A stretch of DNA of 5,845 nt, from assembly GCA_023433965.1 (NCBI GenBank), contig JAEYTQ010000526.1, positions 1 through 5,845 on the forward strand. The letters run 5' to 3'. The notes beneath the pieces were generated by a model. It made no database searches, had not been told where the DNA came from, and worked only from the letters and a program-made list of their open reading frames with translations. This document shows positions 5,239 through 5,845 of the stretch, piece after piece (position 1 is the first letter of the stretch; every line of letters begins with the position of its first letter). The translations under genes were made by a program, and so were the position numbers. The stretch comes from Pseudomonadota bacterium (lineage in GTDB: Bacteria; Pseudomonadota; Alphaproteobacteria; Rhizobiales; Xanthobacteraceae).

Positions 5239-5845
5239 TGATCGCGGCGTTGAGCTCGCCGCCGTAAACGAAGATCGCGGCGATGAAGTACAGAAACACC
5301 AGCGCGATGATGACCGAGGCAAGCCCCGCATACATGGTCACGTAATTGTTGGCGAAGCGCGCCAGATATTGTCCGAACACGATGCTCGAGATCAGCGATG
5401 CCACGATGGTGAAGACGATGCCCGGCAGGATCTGGAGGAAACTGCGGCGCCCCGCCGGCAGCCAGGCGTGCAGGATGAGCAGCGCCACCACCAGCGCGCC
5501 GATGGAGATGCCGTAGCGCACCCAGGTAAGAATGCTTACGTTGGATTCGACGAACAGGGGAATGTGGCGCCGCGCCGCCTCGATGATGAGCGGGCCGAGC
5601 ACGATCAGGAACGCCATGGCAAGGGCAGTGAAGGCCGCGATGATCGTATAGGCAATCGATTCCAGCCGGAGCCAGTACCAGCTCCGCATCTCGACCACCG
5701 CATAGGCGCGGTTGAGTGCGACCCGCAGCGCCTCGACGCCGTTGGAGGCGAAATAGACCGACAGCGCCGCGCCGATGGTGAGCAGTCCGGTCCGGGTCGT
5801 CGTCAGCACGTCATGGACCTCGCCCGAGATCGAATCGGCGACCTG
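5165..5845 (-). CDS. YihY/BrkB family (UPF0761) inner-membrane protein, 5' end outside the window
   Basis: The frame stays open to the right edge, so the visible 226 residues are the C-terminal part. The GTG at 5809 is only an internal codon: the frame upstream still reads as protein (QVADSISGEVHDV). Family features are the early motif SNGVEALRVALNRAY (visible residues 34-48), LPAGRRSFLQILPG at 129-142, and YGGELNAAI near the end (194-202). About five hydrophobic membrane segments are visible at roughly 17-35, 62-90, 105-128, 139-160 and 171-196. A short polar tail ends SLKPAETQV. Members were once called ribonuclease BN or virulence factor BrkB, but their molecular role is not established and no enzymatic function should be assumed. 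The stop lies inside the 3' end of the opposing histidine kinase gene. Confidence 0.88.
   Translation of the reverse strand, partial: QVADSISGEVHDVLTTTRTGLLTIGAALSVYFASNGVEALRVALNRAYAVVEMRSWYWLRLESIAYTIIAAFTALAMAFLIVLGPLIIEAARRHIPLFVESNVSILTWVRYGISIGALVVALLILHAWLPAGRRSFLQILPGIVFTIVASLISSIVFGQYLARFANNYVTMYAGLASVIIALVFLYFIAAIFVYGGELNAAIIKSRLPHGVSLQAAQSLKPAETQV

Overview
The window looks like ordinary chromosome from an alphaproteobacterium of the Bradyrhizobium/Rhodopseudomonas group. This is inferred from three things: strongly GC-rich coding sequence with GC-ending codons, tightly packed genes, and an intergenic palindrome of the CGTCATG-CCGGGCTTG / GGATGG-CCGGGTCAAGCCCGGC kind that I recognise from memory as common in those genomes. 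I see no phage, plasmid, transposase, CRISPR, tRNA or rRNA.

Layout. (1) Positions 1-1271 hold a minus-strand pair: a nitronate monooxygenase-like flavoprotein, then after 34 bases the first 26 codons of an exported protein that runs off the left edge. (2) A LysR-type regulator diverges from them at 1272. The 183-base gap between holds a good minus-strand -10 box and two near-identical palindromes, placed as expected for a LysR regulator controlling the monooxygenase and itself. (3) Convergent to the regulator, sharing a CTAG stop, is a small AlkA-type DNA glycosylase (2156-2809, minus). (4) The gap between the glycosylase and the next gene is almost filled by a 158-bp inverted-repeat element (REP doublet type), which appears to carry a second palindromic sequence in its left hairpin. 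(5) Glutamyl-Q tRNA(Asp) synthetase (2993-3862, plus) follows. It keeps the class I catalytic motifs but lacks the usual zinc ligands. (6) Next is a soluble hybrid histidine kinase with no sensor domain and a very basic N-terminus containing an AT-hook-like core (3964-5238, plus). (7) A YihY/BrkB-family membrane protein (minus, 5' end beyond the window) converges on the kinase, and the two reading frames overlap tail to tail by 74 bp.

How the genes relate. The only clear functional unit is the regulator, flavoenzyme and exported protein at the left. The glycosylase, tRNA-modifying enzyme, kinase and membrane protein appear to be independent housekeeping or regulatory genes that happen to be adjacent. 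I do not see a new multi-gene system. The points most worth checking are the twin operators, the kinase's DNA-binding-like tail, the 74-bp antisense overlap and the nested intergenic repeat.
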